Positions 25,108-37,863 of a stretch of DNA of 64,000 nt are shown in pieces; positions within the stretch are counted from its first letter, which is position 1, and every line of letters starts with the position of its first letter. Source of the stretch: Dryomyza anilis. Lineage: Eukaryota; Arthropoda; Insecta; Diptera; Dryomyzidae. The notes under the pieces were generated by a model that saw only the letters and a program-made list of their open reading frames with translations, made no database searches and was not told where the DNA came from. Position numbers and translations under genes: made by a program. The DNA is taken from positions 104,304,464 through 104,368,463 of the forward strand of contig OX638131.1 of assembly GCA_951804985.1 (NCBI GenBank). The letters are read 5' to 3'.

Positions 25108-26920
25108 CCTATATATATATAAAAATGAAATGTCCTGCCAGAGCATCACGGGAGAACCAATCGACGGATTTGCCTGATTTTTTTTGTGTTTTGTGAAGTT
25201 TATGAAAAAAGAAAAGTTGGAAAAACCCAAAGTAAAATCGAGAAAATCTAAAAAATCTAAATTTACCTTAGGAACATGAAATTTTGACAGGGTGTTGATT
25301 TCCCGACGTGAGAGTGCACTACGAAGGGATTTTTTTTTTTAAATTCGCCTCATAAGGTACAAAAATGGGCGTGCAAAACTTAACTTTTAATTTAAAATAT
25401 CTGTATAAGATAGCCACAGTCATAAAATTGGGCTCAGTAATGTATTTTATTGTTGTTTATATTTTTGCTAAATGTAGGCGGAATTTGATAAAGGGTATGT
25501 GGTTCTTCCCATATAACCATAACTTTAAAAATGCTATAACTCCTGACCAGAGTTATGAAAATAGAAACAAAGGTTCATATTAAAAAGTAGAATCGTCACG
25601 TAGAATGTGGGCGGGATTGCATAAAGGGGATCGGCACCTTTCACATAAGAAAAACATTAAAAAATACTATAACTCCTGACATACTAAGAATAGAGTTATA
25701 AAAATTAAATCAAATGTTCATATTTAAAACTCCGATAATCACGTAGAATATGGACGGGGTTGGACAATGGGCCGTGGCACCTCCCATACATAAAAAAATT
25801 AAAATTGCTATTACTCTTTACCTACTAAGAGCAGAGTTAACAAAAAAAAATGAATCAAAAGATTATATTAAACATTGTAATCGTCACGTAGAATCAGGGC
25901 TGGAAAATAAATCCGGTTTTTTTTAAATCCACTCCACCAAATTTTTTTGGTTTTTATTGGATTTTATTGAATTTTGTATTTAATTATTTATATATAACAT
26001 AATTTCGATAGGATTTATCGGTTAGTTATTACTTGCCACCCTTTCGATTCCAAGAACTGCTAAATAACATCTGTTTAAAAAAAAGATTCTTTGTGGAAAA
26101 ATTTACCATCGTGGATCTGGAAGCCGTTTTCTTCTATATACCGAATTAGTCATATGGACGAGAAAATGAAACGGTCTAAGTGTCTGATCAAATCTATTTT
26201 GAATGTCGTCTTTAACACGGCAACTCTTCAGAACCTATTAGATTCTATTAAAATTGGCATAGAATTGACTTCAATTAAATCAATAGTTTCGGCGACTACA
26301 TCATTTAATTATTTGGATCTACATAAAGGCATAAGTTGGGTAATATGTATGTTGGCTAATATAATATATGAATCATTTCCTTACCATCTTCAGAAGAGAT
26401 TTCATTCAGCAGTGGTTCAAAAAATTATTTTCGATTTGGTGGTTTACAATAAATTCTTTAATTTTCAATATATAAATTGTACTTTGAAAACCACAAATAT
26501 ACTTATTTCCTAAATTATAAGTCGAAAAATGTACAAAAATCAATAAAATCAAAAAAATCCAAAAATCGTGATTTTTTTTAAATGGATAAATTCAGAAAAA
26601 AACCGGATGGATTTTTGGGAGTGGAGACCCTGCGTAGAATTTGGACGGAATTGGACAATGGACCGTGAACCTCCGACATAACAAAAATTTTAGAAATGCT
26701 AAAACTCCTGACTTACCGTCTTAGTAACGAAACAAATCGAAAGAAATGATCATTTTTTATAAATTTTGAGCGGGATTGGGAAAAGGGGCATGTCACTATA
26801 TTCAATGTGGGCGTACATGTATCCACACTTTAAAAACGATATATGTAGTTTTACAATTACAAAAAATTTTACAATTACAAATTACAAAGCACGGGCGAAG
26901 CTGTGAACGGGTCCAGCTAG
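25108..26920 (+). mobile_element. Helitron-like element H2, interrupted by a hAT element
   Basis: The 5' region CTATATATATAAAAATGAAA is a common insect Helitron head, although the expected TC is CC here. The 3' end has an imperfect hairpin GCACGGGCGAAGCTGTG, then AACGGGTCCAGCTAG, then T. The last 10 bases match Helitron H1 (20.3-22.6 kb). The body has tandem ~145-bp units with CGTAGAAT at 25599, 25742 and 25887, containing GGGCGGGATTG and CTATAACTCCTGAC. No Rep/helicase frame. It lies inside satellite B, which continues on both sides, so it inserted into an existing array. Confidence 0.75.
25895..26632. mobile_element. hAT-type element (738 bp) with 8-bp target duplication
   Basis: Begins CAGGGCTGGAAAATAAATCC and ends GTGGAGACCCTG. 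The short terminal match is CAGGG/CCCTG, and ATCCGGTTTTTTT recurs inverted near both ends. A perfect 8-bp duplication CGTAGAAT flanks it (25887-25894 and 26633-26640). CAGGG ends with an 8-bp duplication are the hAT hallmark. The 140-codon frame at 26091-26513 might be a decayed transposase piece, but I recognise no catalytic or dimerisation motif. It inserted into the Helitron-like element H2. Confidence 0.88.
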
Positions 26921-27365
26921 TGTTCAATAAAAAAACAATTTTTCAATACAATTTAAATATTTCAATTAAAATCAACAATTTTAATTAAAATGTAAATTTT
27001 CAATTAAAATCAAAATTTTCATTTAAAATCAAAATTTTCATTTAAAATCAAAATTTTCACATTATATCAAAATTTTCATTTAAAATCAAAATTTTCATTT
27101 AAAATCAAAATTTTCACATTATATCCAAATTTTCAATTAAAATCAAAATTTTCACTTTGTATCAAAATTTTTAATTATATCACAATTTTCAATTTAAATC
27201 GAGCTTTTCAACAAAAATCCAATTTTTAAATTAAAATCAAAATTTTCAATAAAAATCAAAATTTTTAAGTAAAAGCAAAATTTATATTAAATTCAATTAA
27301 TATAAAATTGTTCAATTAAAAACCCAATTTTTCAATAAAAATCAAGTTCTTTAGATACTTTCAGT
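26921..27365 (+). repeat. 19-bp satellite B, right part
   Basis: Resumes immediately after the Helitron end with TTTTCAATTAAAATCAAAA-type units. A variant block containing TTTTCACATTATATC recurs at about 27056 and 27112. Same orientation as the left part. Confidence 0.85.
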
Positions 27366-27800
27366 TATAACATCAATATATAATGAAATTAAAAAAAAAA
27401 AAAAAATAATTAATTAAAATTTTAATTTGAACTCATTTCGTCTCATCGTACTACAACTTACCACATTCTAGTCACCACCTTAACTTATCTCCCTTAACCT
27501 CAGCACACTAAACCTCACCAGTTCAAAACCCAACACAGTAAAATTCACCGCAATAAAACTAAACAATCTCAAACTCACCAAACTTTAATTCATATTTTTT
27601 TTTTAAATATTTAAATATTGTAAAAATTAAAATTTTTTAATAATGCACCAGTCGAAACTATACTCACCACACTAAACCCATCATGTCATAACACAGCACA
27701 CTAAAAATCTCCACATAAAAAACTCTCCACACTCAAACTCACCAAACTTTAATATTTATATTTATTTTTATAATTTTTGAATATTTTAAAAATTACAAAT
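27366..27800. repeat. Decayed copies of the ACTCACCACACTAAA minisatellite
   Basis: 27440-27590 and 27640-27760 contain scattered CACCACACTAAA, ACTCACCAAACTTTAAT and TCTCCACA motifs in an otherwise AT-rich stretch. The segment ACTCACCAAACTTTAAT followed by a T-rich run occurs twice about 170 bp apart. This suggests an old relic of the internal repeat of Helitron H1. Confidence 0.55.
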
Positions 27801-29190
27801 ATTTAATTTTTAACACAATTTTACTAACATTTTTGCCACGTACCATTTTTGAAAATTTTATTGCAGCAACATCTTGCAGCACTTCCTGTTTTTCTTTATT
27901 AACAAGATCCACTTAATTCCTTGCTAATAGTTGAAAATGTGCTGATATGCATTTTAGTTACTTATTTATTTATTACATTTATATTCATTTATATTTGGCA
28001 ACAATAAAAATAAGCAACAAAATATTATTTTGCAGAATATGGCAAAAATACTTTAACCCTTTCTCACTCACACTATATAATTCACACATGAACTCATGAA
28101 TGCAAAATTTGTTGACTACAATGTATTTCTACAACCTTCTACATTCTTACTGAATACGAGGGCGGACCAAAGTTGGCGCCTGAATACCAACCAACCAACC
28201 AACAAGTTTTCCAATTTGCGTAACTTCCTTCGACGCGCACATTCAGATAAATATTTTTGTTGCGTTGTTCGAAAAGATTTTTGTATATAATTTGCAAAGT
28301 TAAAATTGTTTCCGTTTATCAACAGTTGGTGGCAATTTCAAAATAAAAAAAGGACATGTCACGCAGAAACGACAGTGTTTAAATTAAGGGGCTTAGTTTG
28401 CATTAGGAATTACAAAAAAAAGACATGTACAAAGTTTTTGAACTTTACAATATACTTTATAATTGGCGATAATTATGGAGATGTTAAATACAAATAAACG
28501 AAACGTTAAGGATGCCAAATGTAATAAAAGTTTTTTTAGTAATACCTACTGTTCGGGACCCGAACATTTGGTCCATCGAACCGGATTCCCATAAACACCT
28601 ACAAAATATCTTTCAATTTTAATGTTTTATTAGAGAAAATTTAGTGTTCAAATTCAACTTATTTAATATTTCCAATTTTCAAAACTATCAATTACTATCA
28701 AACACTTTTAATAGTTTTCAATTTTAATAGTTTTCAAACAAATCTTTTATAATTACTACCCAATGAAAGTGCAAACTTTTAGCCAATTTTTCGCAAATTC
28801 TTAGCAGTTGACAGCGCTATGCTCAATGTGTTAACTTTTTGCAAAAAGTTAACAATAGTGAAAATGAAAGTGCTCACAAAATGAAACAAATGAAAATTAT
28901 GAACAAAAAAAAAAAATACTAAAACCAGAAACAAAAAATTATTGGCAGCAGAAAGTTTTTTAATGGAAAAACTTGCAGAGCAGAAGTTTTTGATATTCAA
29001 GAAATTATTAATTGAAACTTAGAGCGAGAATTAAAATAGTTTTAAGGTTACTGAGAATGTAGTAAGGTCAAGTGAAAAGGTTTCTAAAATGGCTAAACCA
29101 TGATAATAAGATATAAAATTGATTAATACAATATTTGCAAACTAGTTTAATATTATTTTTACAATATTTAATAAATTGTTATACAAGGTT
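27801..29190. other. Unique AT-rich DNA, no supported gene
   Basis: A few 60-70-codon frames overlap on both strands (e.g. 28096-28322) without domains. A perfect small palindrome GTTCGGG-A-CCCGAAC is at 28552-28566. Nothing else stands out. Confidence 0.55.
28552..28566. other. Perfect 7-bp inverted repeat with 1-nt centre
   Basis: GTTCGGG, A, CCCGAAC. It stands out for its GC content in AT-rich DNA and is followed closely by CATTTGGTCC and ATCGAACCGG, a looser inverted echo. It could be a dimeric protein-binding site; no other support. Confidence 0.4.
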
Positions 29191-29199
29191 TATATAATA

Positions 29200-30530
29200 T
29201 TTATGAATTATTTATATATTATTTATACATTACGCAAACAGTATTAATACAAAATTCATAAAACATTTATACAAAATGTACACAACATATACACAATATA
29301 TGTACAATATTTATACAATATTGATAAAATATACATGCAGTATTTATACAGTATTTATACAATATTTTTACAATATTTATAAAATCCTTATACAATATTT
29401 AAAAAATATTTACACAATATTTTTACATTATTTATACAATATTTTTACAATATTTATACAACATTTGTAGAATACTTAAACAAAATTTATACAAACTATT
29501 TCACAATACTAATACAATAATTACATCTATATACAAGTTATACAATATTCATACAATAAGTACACAATATTTACGCAATATTTGTACAATATTTACACAA
29601 AAATTATAGAATACTTATACAATAAACATATAATACTTATACAATATTTATATAATTTTTAATATTTGTACAATAGTCATACAATATTTATACAATATAA
29701 TACAATATTTGTACAGTATTTATACAATATTTATACAATATTTATTCAATATTTATACAATACTTATACAATATTTATACAATATTCATTAATTATTTAT
29801 ACAATATTTGTACAATATTTATTCAAAATTTGTAAAATATTTATATATTATTTATACCATATTTATACAATATTTTTATAATATTTATACAATGCTCATA
29901 AAATATTTATACAATATTTATATAATATTTGTACAATAGTCATACAATAATTATACAATATTTATACAATATGTGTACAATATTTGTACAATATTTATAC
30001 AGTATTTACAGAATATTTATGCAAATTTCTTTAAATAATTATACAGTATATATACAATATTTATACAATATTTATACAATATTTATACAATATTTATACA
30101 ATATTTATATAATATTTATACAATATTTATACAATATTTATACAATATTTATAAAGTATTTATACAATATTTATACAATATTTATACAATAATTATACAA
30201 TATATATTAAATTTTTATACAATATTTATGTAATATTTAATATTTGTACAATAGTCATACAATAATTATACAATATTTATACATTATTTATACAATATTT
30301 ATACAATATTTATACAATATTTATACAATATTTATACAGTATTTACAGAATATTTATGCAGTTTTCTTTAAATAATTATACAGTATTTATACAATATTTA
30401 TACAATATTTATACAATATTTATACAATATTTGTACAATATTTATACAATATTTATACAATATTTATACAATATTTATACAATATATATTAAATTTTTAT
30501 ACAATATTTATACAAAATTTACAAAATATT
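29200..30530 (+). repeat. 12-bp satellite C1, unit ACAATATTTATA
   Basis: About 1.3 kb of dodecamer repeats, diverged on the left and nearly perfect at about 30050-30190 and 30280-30480. A variant block GAATATTTATGC, then T/A-rich sequence, then TAAATAATTATACAG occurs at about 30011 and 30348, indicating a roughly 337-bp higher-order duplication. The 12-bp period keeps frames open and gives Tyr/Ile/Asn/Phe-rich frames that are not proteins. Confidence 0.95.
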
Positions 30531-31885
30531 TATAAAATAAAAATGAAAATTTCTTCAGATATATATTTTTCTTAAATTGTATTTTTTTGTTTTTTTCATT
30601 AATAAATTTTAATATTCAAATAATTATTACAAATGCATTAAAATAGTATAAACCACATAGTAAATTTACAATTATAACACAAACAAAACATAAATATCAA
30701 ACACAAATAATATAAATTTTATCAAGAGCAATCAATATACATGTCCTAACAAAACAGCACCAGAGGCACTTGTGCTGTCGACAAAATTTAACAACACCCT
30801 CGGGTCTATTTGGAATATGCTTTCTGACACTTAGCATAATGAAGGCAAACTGTTATATTTACGCACAATACAAATGATAAATTGTTTCAAAGAGCCGTAT
30901 TGATATTATGAGTATCTTTTGTAAATTCATAAAATAATTGACAGTAAAACTTTTGACATTTACAAAGGCACAATCGTATTAAAATCATTGACAGCTCTGG
31001 AAATGGGGCCAGCCACTCACTATACTAAATTTTGTTAGGTGACAAATTTTCAAATAACTTGAACTAACCCTATCTACAAATTACTCTTCGATGAATAAAA
31101 GTTATAAACTTGCAGGTTTGTAAAACTTTTCGCTCCTGAAATAATAATTTTTGCAAAAAATTCAGTTGCTCCATCTCCACATCTACACAGTAACTTCTTA
31201 AATTTTATTGTTGTAATAAATTATGTGCTGTATCGCGGTCACCCAATAAAGTTGTTGGCAAATCAAAAAACCAAAAAAAAAAAAACCTCACCGAAATGTT
31301 GTCGTGAAATCCATGAAATTTACTCATCAACAACATCATTAACAAGTTTTTTGTTGTGGGCTCGTAAAATATAAGAAAAGTTTTTGGAAAAGTATTGGAA
31401 AAGTATTTTCAACTCAGTAATACCCACTTAAAGTGTGGGTCATGAGCATAGTTTGTTGTATGGCTGATTATAATGATGTTGCTGCTAAAAGATGCTGATT
31501 TTGCTGCGAAAGTTGTTGATAATGATGACGTTGGCATTGCTAATGATGCTGTTCAAGTTAGATGAATCACCCCTCGCCCGCTTTAATGATGCCGATGATA
31601 TTAATTCACTTAATAAAGTGTAATCCGAGCACGCAAATCAGATTATGCCAAAAAATTCAAAAAAATACTTGAGACTTTCTTTTCCGTTTTGACTTTATTC
31701 GAAAAGTTTAGTTCATCTGTTTGACAGATATATATTTTTTTGTTTGTACTGCGTTGATGAAATAAGTTGGCGGTGGCGAAGCTTTAGAAAAAGTTTACTT
31801 ATGCATTGTAAATGAGTATTTTTTTGTATAAATCATTGAAAGATTTGATGGTAAAATAGTCATTCTAATCAAATTATAAGTAATT
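30531..31885. other. Unique island between 12-bp satellite arrays
   Basis: Mixed-composition noncoding DNA (30720-31800 is the most complex part), including GATGATGACGTTGGC and GCTAATGATGCTG triplet-like runs at about 31510-31550. No open frame of substance. Confidence 0.55.
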
Positions 31886-32660
31886 AATTATAAAATACTC
31901 ACACAATATTTATTTACTATATTTACGACATATTTATACAATATCTATACAACGCATATACAATAATTATTCAATTTTTTACAATTTTAATAGAATAGTT
32001 ATACAATATTTATACAATAGTTCTAAAATTATTCTACACTATTTATACAACACTTATACAAAATTTGTACCATATTTATACGACATTTATACAATTATTT
32101 GTAAAATATTTATAAAATATTTATACAATAGTTTTACAATTTGTATAAATTATTTATTCAATATTTATACAATAGTTTTACAATATTAATACAATATTTG
32201 TACTATATTTACACAATATTTAAGCAATATTTATACAATATTTATACAATATTTATACAATATTTATACAATATTTATACAATATTTATACAATATTTAT
32301 ACAATATTTATACAATATTTATACAATATTTATACAATATTTATACAGCATTTATACTATTTTTATACAATATTTATACAATATTTTCACAATATTTTTA
32401 CAATATTTATACAATATTTATACAATATTTATACAATATTTATACAATATTTATACAATATTTATACAATATTTATACAATATATATAAAATATATATAC
32501 AAAATATATACAATATTTATATAATAGTTGTACAATATTTATACAATAGTTATACTGCATTTATACAATATTTATACAGCATTTATATTATATTTATACA
32601 ATATTTATACTATATTTATATTATATTTGTACAATATTTATAAATTATGTGTACAACAAT
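31886..32660 (+). repeat. 12-bp satellite C2
   Basis: Same dodecamer ACAATATTTATA and same orientation as the array at 29.2-30.5 kb. A homogeneous core lies at about 32225-32480 with degenerate edges. The 127-codon frame at 32141-32524 is the translation of the repeat. Confidence 0.95.
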
Positions 32661-34640
32661 ATTTTAGCAGTATGTAAAACATTTTGGAAAACAATTTCTG
32701 TCATATATTTTTACAATATCAATGTTTTTTTATAAAGATTTTAACCAATCGTTTTGCAGTTTATCAAATTGTTTAAATGAAAAACATTTATATAGTAAGC
32801 ATTACATATAAAAACACATTTCCTCAAACTGCCATTACCATCCTTACTACTTTGCTAGTTATCTACCGTTCTTGGAGACCACTTAAACTAACTTCTTAAA
32901 TATTTATATTAAATGTAGGTACCTGCACAATTACGTGCCTCATCTGCAATAATTTTATGCTGTGCTACGTGTACTAGTACTTACTACCACTAATCATTCG
33001 ACAATTTTGCCAAATGCATATATAAAATGTGCCAAGATGTTTACCGAAAACAAAAAAAAAAACAGAAAAAACAAGTAGCACATGTCAAAGCAATATTAGA
33101 AAAAATAAAAATAATCGAAAAAAAAACAACATTTAATGAGTTCTGGTATTCATATTTACAAGCAGATTAGAACACAAAATGGAAACGACAAACGGAAATG
33201 GAACTCGGTGTAGCGGAAAAGCACATTATTGGGGAAACAGAAAAACAGAAATATAAAACCTTGACCACTCCGACAGAATATATACCTACAACATTTTTAT
33301 AAGGTCACGTGTCAAATGAGCAAAACGTGTATTTGCTATGAATATTTGCTATGAATATATTTTGTTGAGTGGGTAATGGATAACAAAAGGGAACATTTCT
33401 ATAAAATTTAATAGAAAGTAATATTATTTAAATATTAAATTTGTAAATTAATCTAAATTGAAGAGTTTTGTTATTTTTTCTCAAGTTTTAGAGATATTGC
33501 ACATTTTTCGATTATTTTTCTATTTTTTTAAGTTAAAAATACCAACAGAAGAAAAGAATGAAACAGCATTTAATACAAAATATGTATAAACCCACCATTT
33601 ACAAACACCACTTGACATTTTCTCAATACTCATTGCACACTTCTGGGGAGGCGCGCCCAATTAACCCTGTCAATTGTAAAGCAGTTGCATATTTTAAGGG
33701 CGCCAACGAAGGCTGCCACTAATTTCCTGCTTGAGCGCCTGCACGCATGCAGCAAAATACAAAAAAGAGACCAACCAAAACCATTTAACAATAATTACAC
33801 GGATTCCAGGTTATGGGCCAAAGGAGACGAACGGACAACAGCTAACGGCCGCAAAGAAAATCCACTCAACGCGCCGACGAAGAGCCCGTGGCACTGAGAG
33901 CGAAAACACTTAATTCTAATTAGCATTGCGCCTAAAATGCCACACCACAAAGTGGCTGACGAGTGGCAAATAAATACGAACAAAAAAATTAAACAAGATA
34001 TACAAAAAAATTAACAAAAAAAAATCTAAAAGAATATAAAAAAATAAATATAGGAAATACAAAAAAACACGAAAAATAAAAAAAAAATAAACCACCGTCA
34101 ATCGTTGTAATTTTTATGAGCTAATTATGTTGTTCACATCGCTGTTACACTTGATGATGAAAAACTTATTCTGCCTTTCAACTCACACAGAACGCTACAA
34201 CAACCAAAAGCATATTGTATATAATTTGCATTAATTAGTCGGAAATTCGCGTAATTTTATGTATTATTTTATTTTGTAAAATGAATCCATTCTGGAGGGG
34301 TAGGGCCTCATTAAACTGAAGCTGGAGACGCATGGAATTATTTGAATACCGCGGTCCAGCAGTTTATGCGGCGCATTTTAAGTTGGTGAAACATTTAAGT
34401 GGCTGCTTACGTTTTAATCGCTGTCATGGTTATGGTTTATAAGTGCGCTGACTTTCAGAAATGATTTTGATTTGCTCAAAGCCAGGGAGACTGTATTGAG
34501 TATTTTTAGCTTATTTTTGAATGGTTTTTTTTTTTGTTTGTTTTTAAAGAATAATTCTTTGAATTTCTAATGATTTTTTTCGACCACAATTTTGCACATT
34601 TTAAGCTGCATGTTAGATTTTAATTTATAAGAATCTTAAA
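32661..34640. other. Unique island with a GC-richer centre, no confirmed gene
   Basis: 33600-33960 is the most complex part and holds overlapping frames on both strands (33685-33897 and 33731-33913 plus, 33795-33983 minus). None shows a domain or a confident splice junction, and the antisense overlap argues against coding. 33960-34100 is A-rich. Confidence 0.45.
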
Positions 34641-34644
34641 CTAA

Positions 34645-35455
34645 GCAATATTTATAAAATATGTATGCAATATTTATACAATACTTATACAATATTTATA
34701 CAATATTTATACAATATTCATAAAATATTTATACAATATTTATACAATATTTATACAATATTTATACAATATTTATACAATATTTATACAATATTTATAC
34801 AATATTTATACAATATCTATACAATATTTATGCAATATTTATACAATATCTATACAATATTTATATAATATTTATACAATATTTATACAATATTTATACA
34901 ATATTTATACAATATTTATACAATATGTATACAATATTTATACAATATTTATACAATATTTATACAATATTTATACAATATTTATACAATATCTATACAA
35001 TATTTATACAATATTTATACAATATTTATACAATATTTATATAATATTTATACAATATTTATAGCATATTTATACAATATTTATACAATATTTATACAAT
35101 ATGTATACAATATTTATACAATATTTATACAATATTTATACAATGTTTATACGATATTTATACAATATTTATACAATATTTATACAATATTTATACAATA
35201 TTTATATAATATTTATACAATATTTATAGCATATTTATACAATATTTATACAATATTTATACAATATGTATACAATATTTATACAATATTTATACAATAT
35301 TTATACAATGTTTATACAATATTTATACAATATTTATACAATATTTATACAATATTTATACAATATTTTAACAATATGCAATATTTGCACAATATTTATA
35401 CAATATAATAAAATATTTACATAATTTATAAACAATATTTATACAATATGTACAT
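34645..35455 (+). repeat. 12-bp satellite C3
   Basis: The most homogeneous block of ACAATATTTATA. A marker variant TTTATAGCATATTTATAC occurs at about 35058 and 35223, followed each time by ACAATATGTATACAA and ATGTTTATAC. This shows a ~165-bp internal duplication. Confidence 0.95.
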
Positions 35456-35609
35456 AATTAGTAAACAAGATAAATTCTGCTAGATTTTGAGAAGTTAATT
35501 TATTGACTACAAATATTTCGTAGTCAGGCTGCGCAACGAAGGTTTTATTTTTTTGGATTTTTAACCCATATTTCAAGCAAAGCTGTTCATTTTTGTTTTT
35601 CCCGTTATG

Positions 35610-37085
35610 TTTTTCCCCATTTTTTTTTTGCTATTCTGATGATTTTGATTTAGATTTTCCTTTTTTGCATTTTTTTATTTCTTTGCTTCTGTTTTATTTT
35701 GATTTTGTTTTTAAAATTGACTTTTTACTTTTGCTTAAATTTTTGGGGGATTTGTGTTTTGCTATTGTTTTTGTGTTTTAAATTTTGTTTTGTGTATTTT
35801 TGTTTTTGATTTTGTGTGTTTTCTTCGGTTTTTGTGATTTTGCTTTCGTGTTTTTGCTATTTTTATTTTTGTTTTGATATTGTATTTTTCATTTTTTTTT
35901 TGTTTTTGTATTTTTGCTTTTATTTTGGTTTTTTTTTTTGTTTTCTGTGTTGCTTTTGTTTCTGAGTATTTGGTTATGATGTTTTGCCATTTGAGTTTGA
36001 GTTTGTGCTTTTGTTTTTTTTTTTTTGTTTTTTGATTAAAATTTTGCTTTTATTTTTATGTTTTTGATTTTGCATTTTTTCCTTTTTTTTCTTTTGTTTT
36101 TATGTTTTTATTTTTTTAATTGTGTATTTTTGTTTTTACTTTTTTTTTTTTTTTTTTTTTTAATAGTATTTGCTTTTGTTTTTGTGATTTTGCTATTGTT
36201 TTTGCGTTTCTGTTTTTTTCTTTGTATTTGTTTTTCCCTCTGTTTTTTTTTGTTTTTATTTTGCTGTTGTTTTTATGTAATTGCTTCTGTTTTGTGCTTT
36301 TGATTTTTTTTGTGTATTTGATTTTTGCATTTGTTTTTATCTATCAGATTTTATATATTTTTTTTTTATTAGAATTTTTTGTTTTGTCTTTCCTTTTTTG
36401 CATTTTTTATTTCTTTGCTTCTGTTTTATTTTGATTTTGTTTTAAAATTGACTTTTTACTTTAATTATTTGTGGATTTGTGTTTTGCTATTGTTTTTGTG
36501 TTTTAAATTTTTTTTGTGCATTTTTGGTATTTGTATTTTTGATATTTTTTGCGTTTTTGATTTTGTGCTTTTCTTCGGTTTTTGTGATTTTGCTTTTATG
36601 TTTTTGCTATTTTTATTTTTGTTTTGATATTGTATTTTTTTCTTTTGTTTTTGTATTTTTGCTTTTATTTTGGTATTTTTGCTTTTTTTTCTGTGTTGCT
36701 TTTGTTTCTGAGTATTTGGTTATGATGTTTTTGCGATTTGATTTAATGCTTTTGTTTTTTGATTTAAATTTTGCTTTTATTTTTATGTTTTTGCGTTTTT
36801 TCCTTTTTTTCTTTTGTTTTTGTTTTTATGTTTTTATATTTTTAATTTTGTATTTTTGTTTGTACTCTGTTTTTTTTTAATTGCTTTTGTTTTTGTGATT
36901 TTGCTATTGTTTTTGCATTTTTGGCTTTTTTTTTGTATTTGTTTTTCCCTCTGTGTTTTTTTTTTTGTTTTTTTATTTTGCTGTTGTTTTTATTTAATTG
37001 CTTCAGTTTTGTGCTTTCGATTTTGTTAGTGTGTTTGATTTTTGCATTTGTTTTTGTGTTTCTGCTTTTGAATTTTTTTTTTGTT
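35610..37085. repeat. Two ~720-bp direct copies of the T-rich body
   Basis: CTTTGCTTCTGTTTTATTTT occurs at 35681 and 36413. GTTTTGCTATTGTTTTTGTG and TTTGGTTATGATG recur at similar offsets. TTTTGCTGTTGTTTTTAT then TAATTGCTTC occurs at about 36260 and 36975. Offsets are 710-735 bp, indicating a segmental tandem duplication within low-complexity DNA. Confidence 0.75.
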
Positions 37086-37139
37086 ATATTAGATTTTTTT
37101 GTTTTTTCTTCTTAGCTGGTGTAATTCCCAAGTTATAAC

Positions 37140-37863
37140 CACGGTTGCCACTCGGAATGAATTTTGCCTACCAGAATTACCCAAAAAAGTTACCGAAAAG
37201 TTACCAATTTTTATAAATATATTTTTTTTATTGAATAAATATAAATTAACATGAGGCTCCAACGGCTGATGGTGGGCTGGTAGACTAAAATACGGAAACT
37301 CGTCATATCTCATTCAGAAATTTAAACCTTTACCTATTTTAAAAACTATGGAGAATTGTTCTTAATTTGTGATATAATTTTTTTCTTCTATCATGTTAAG
37401 TTGTTAAGTTTTTAAGTTATAAATTAAAGAAAATGTAAAAATAATTTCGCTTACACGCTTTAAAAAAATAACGAATGTATTCTTTTATTTAATCTGTAAC
37501 TTAGTCATGTAGAAAACCAGAAACTTTAAACTCAAAGAAACTCAAATTTAAAATAGAAATAATGACGGCTTTAATTTACAAAATAATAAAACAAAGCGCA
37601 GTGTTGCATAATAATTCACTTGAGACTTGCTAATAGAGATACCTCTGTTATATATTTTCTACTTCTATTTTCATTTCACATAATAACAATGCAATTTCTC
37701 TAATATTCGATTCAATAAGACTACGAAAATTAAATATTTATATATTTTTAAAATATTTAATTTATTATTTTCCTAACGAAAAGTTACCAAAATGATTAAA
37801 AAGTTACCAAGCTGACAAAAAGTTATCAATTTTGGTTGTAAGTTACCAAGAGTGGCAATCATG
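37140..37863. mobile_element. hAT-type element (724 bp) with 8-bp target duplication
   Basis: Begins CACGGTTGCCACTC and ends with the reverse complement of CATGATTGCCACTC. A perfect 8-bp duplication GTTATAAC flanks it (37132-37139 and 37864-37871). Repeated AAAAGTTACC blocks lie in both halves, inverted relative to the ends. No transposase frame, so nonautonomous. Removing the element restores a Helitron-like context (AGTTATAA next to AAAGTTTAGGTT), which confirms the boundaries independently. Confidence 0.9.

Noticed and set aside
26091..26513. 140-codon frame as an intact hAT transposase
   Set aside because: Far shorter than a hAT transposase and without a recognisable catalytic or dimerisation motif; at most a remnant.
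29276..35000. Tyr/Asn/Ile/Phe-rich frames of up to 127 codons
   Set aside because: Translation of a 12-bp satellite; the 12-bp period keeps every copy in frame.
36058..37115. Phe/Leu-rich frames that look like membrane proteins
   Set aside because: T-run translation from an inverted CAAAAG-type repeat; all frames look alike.
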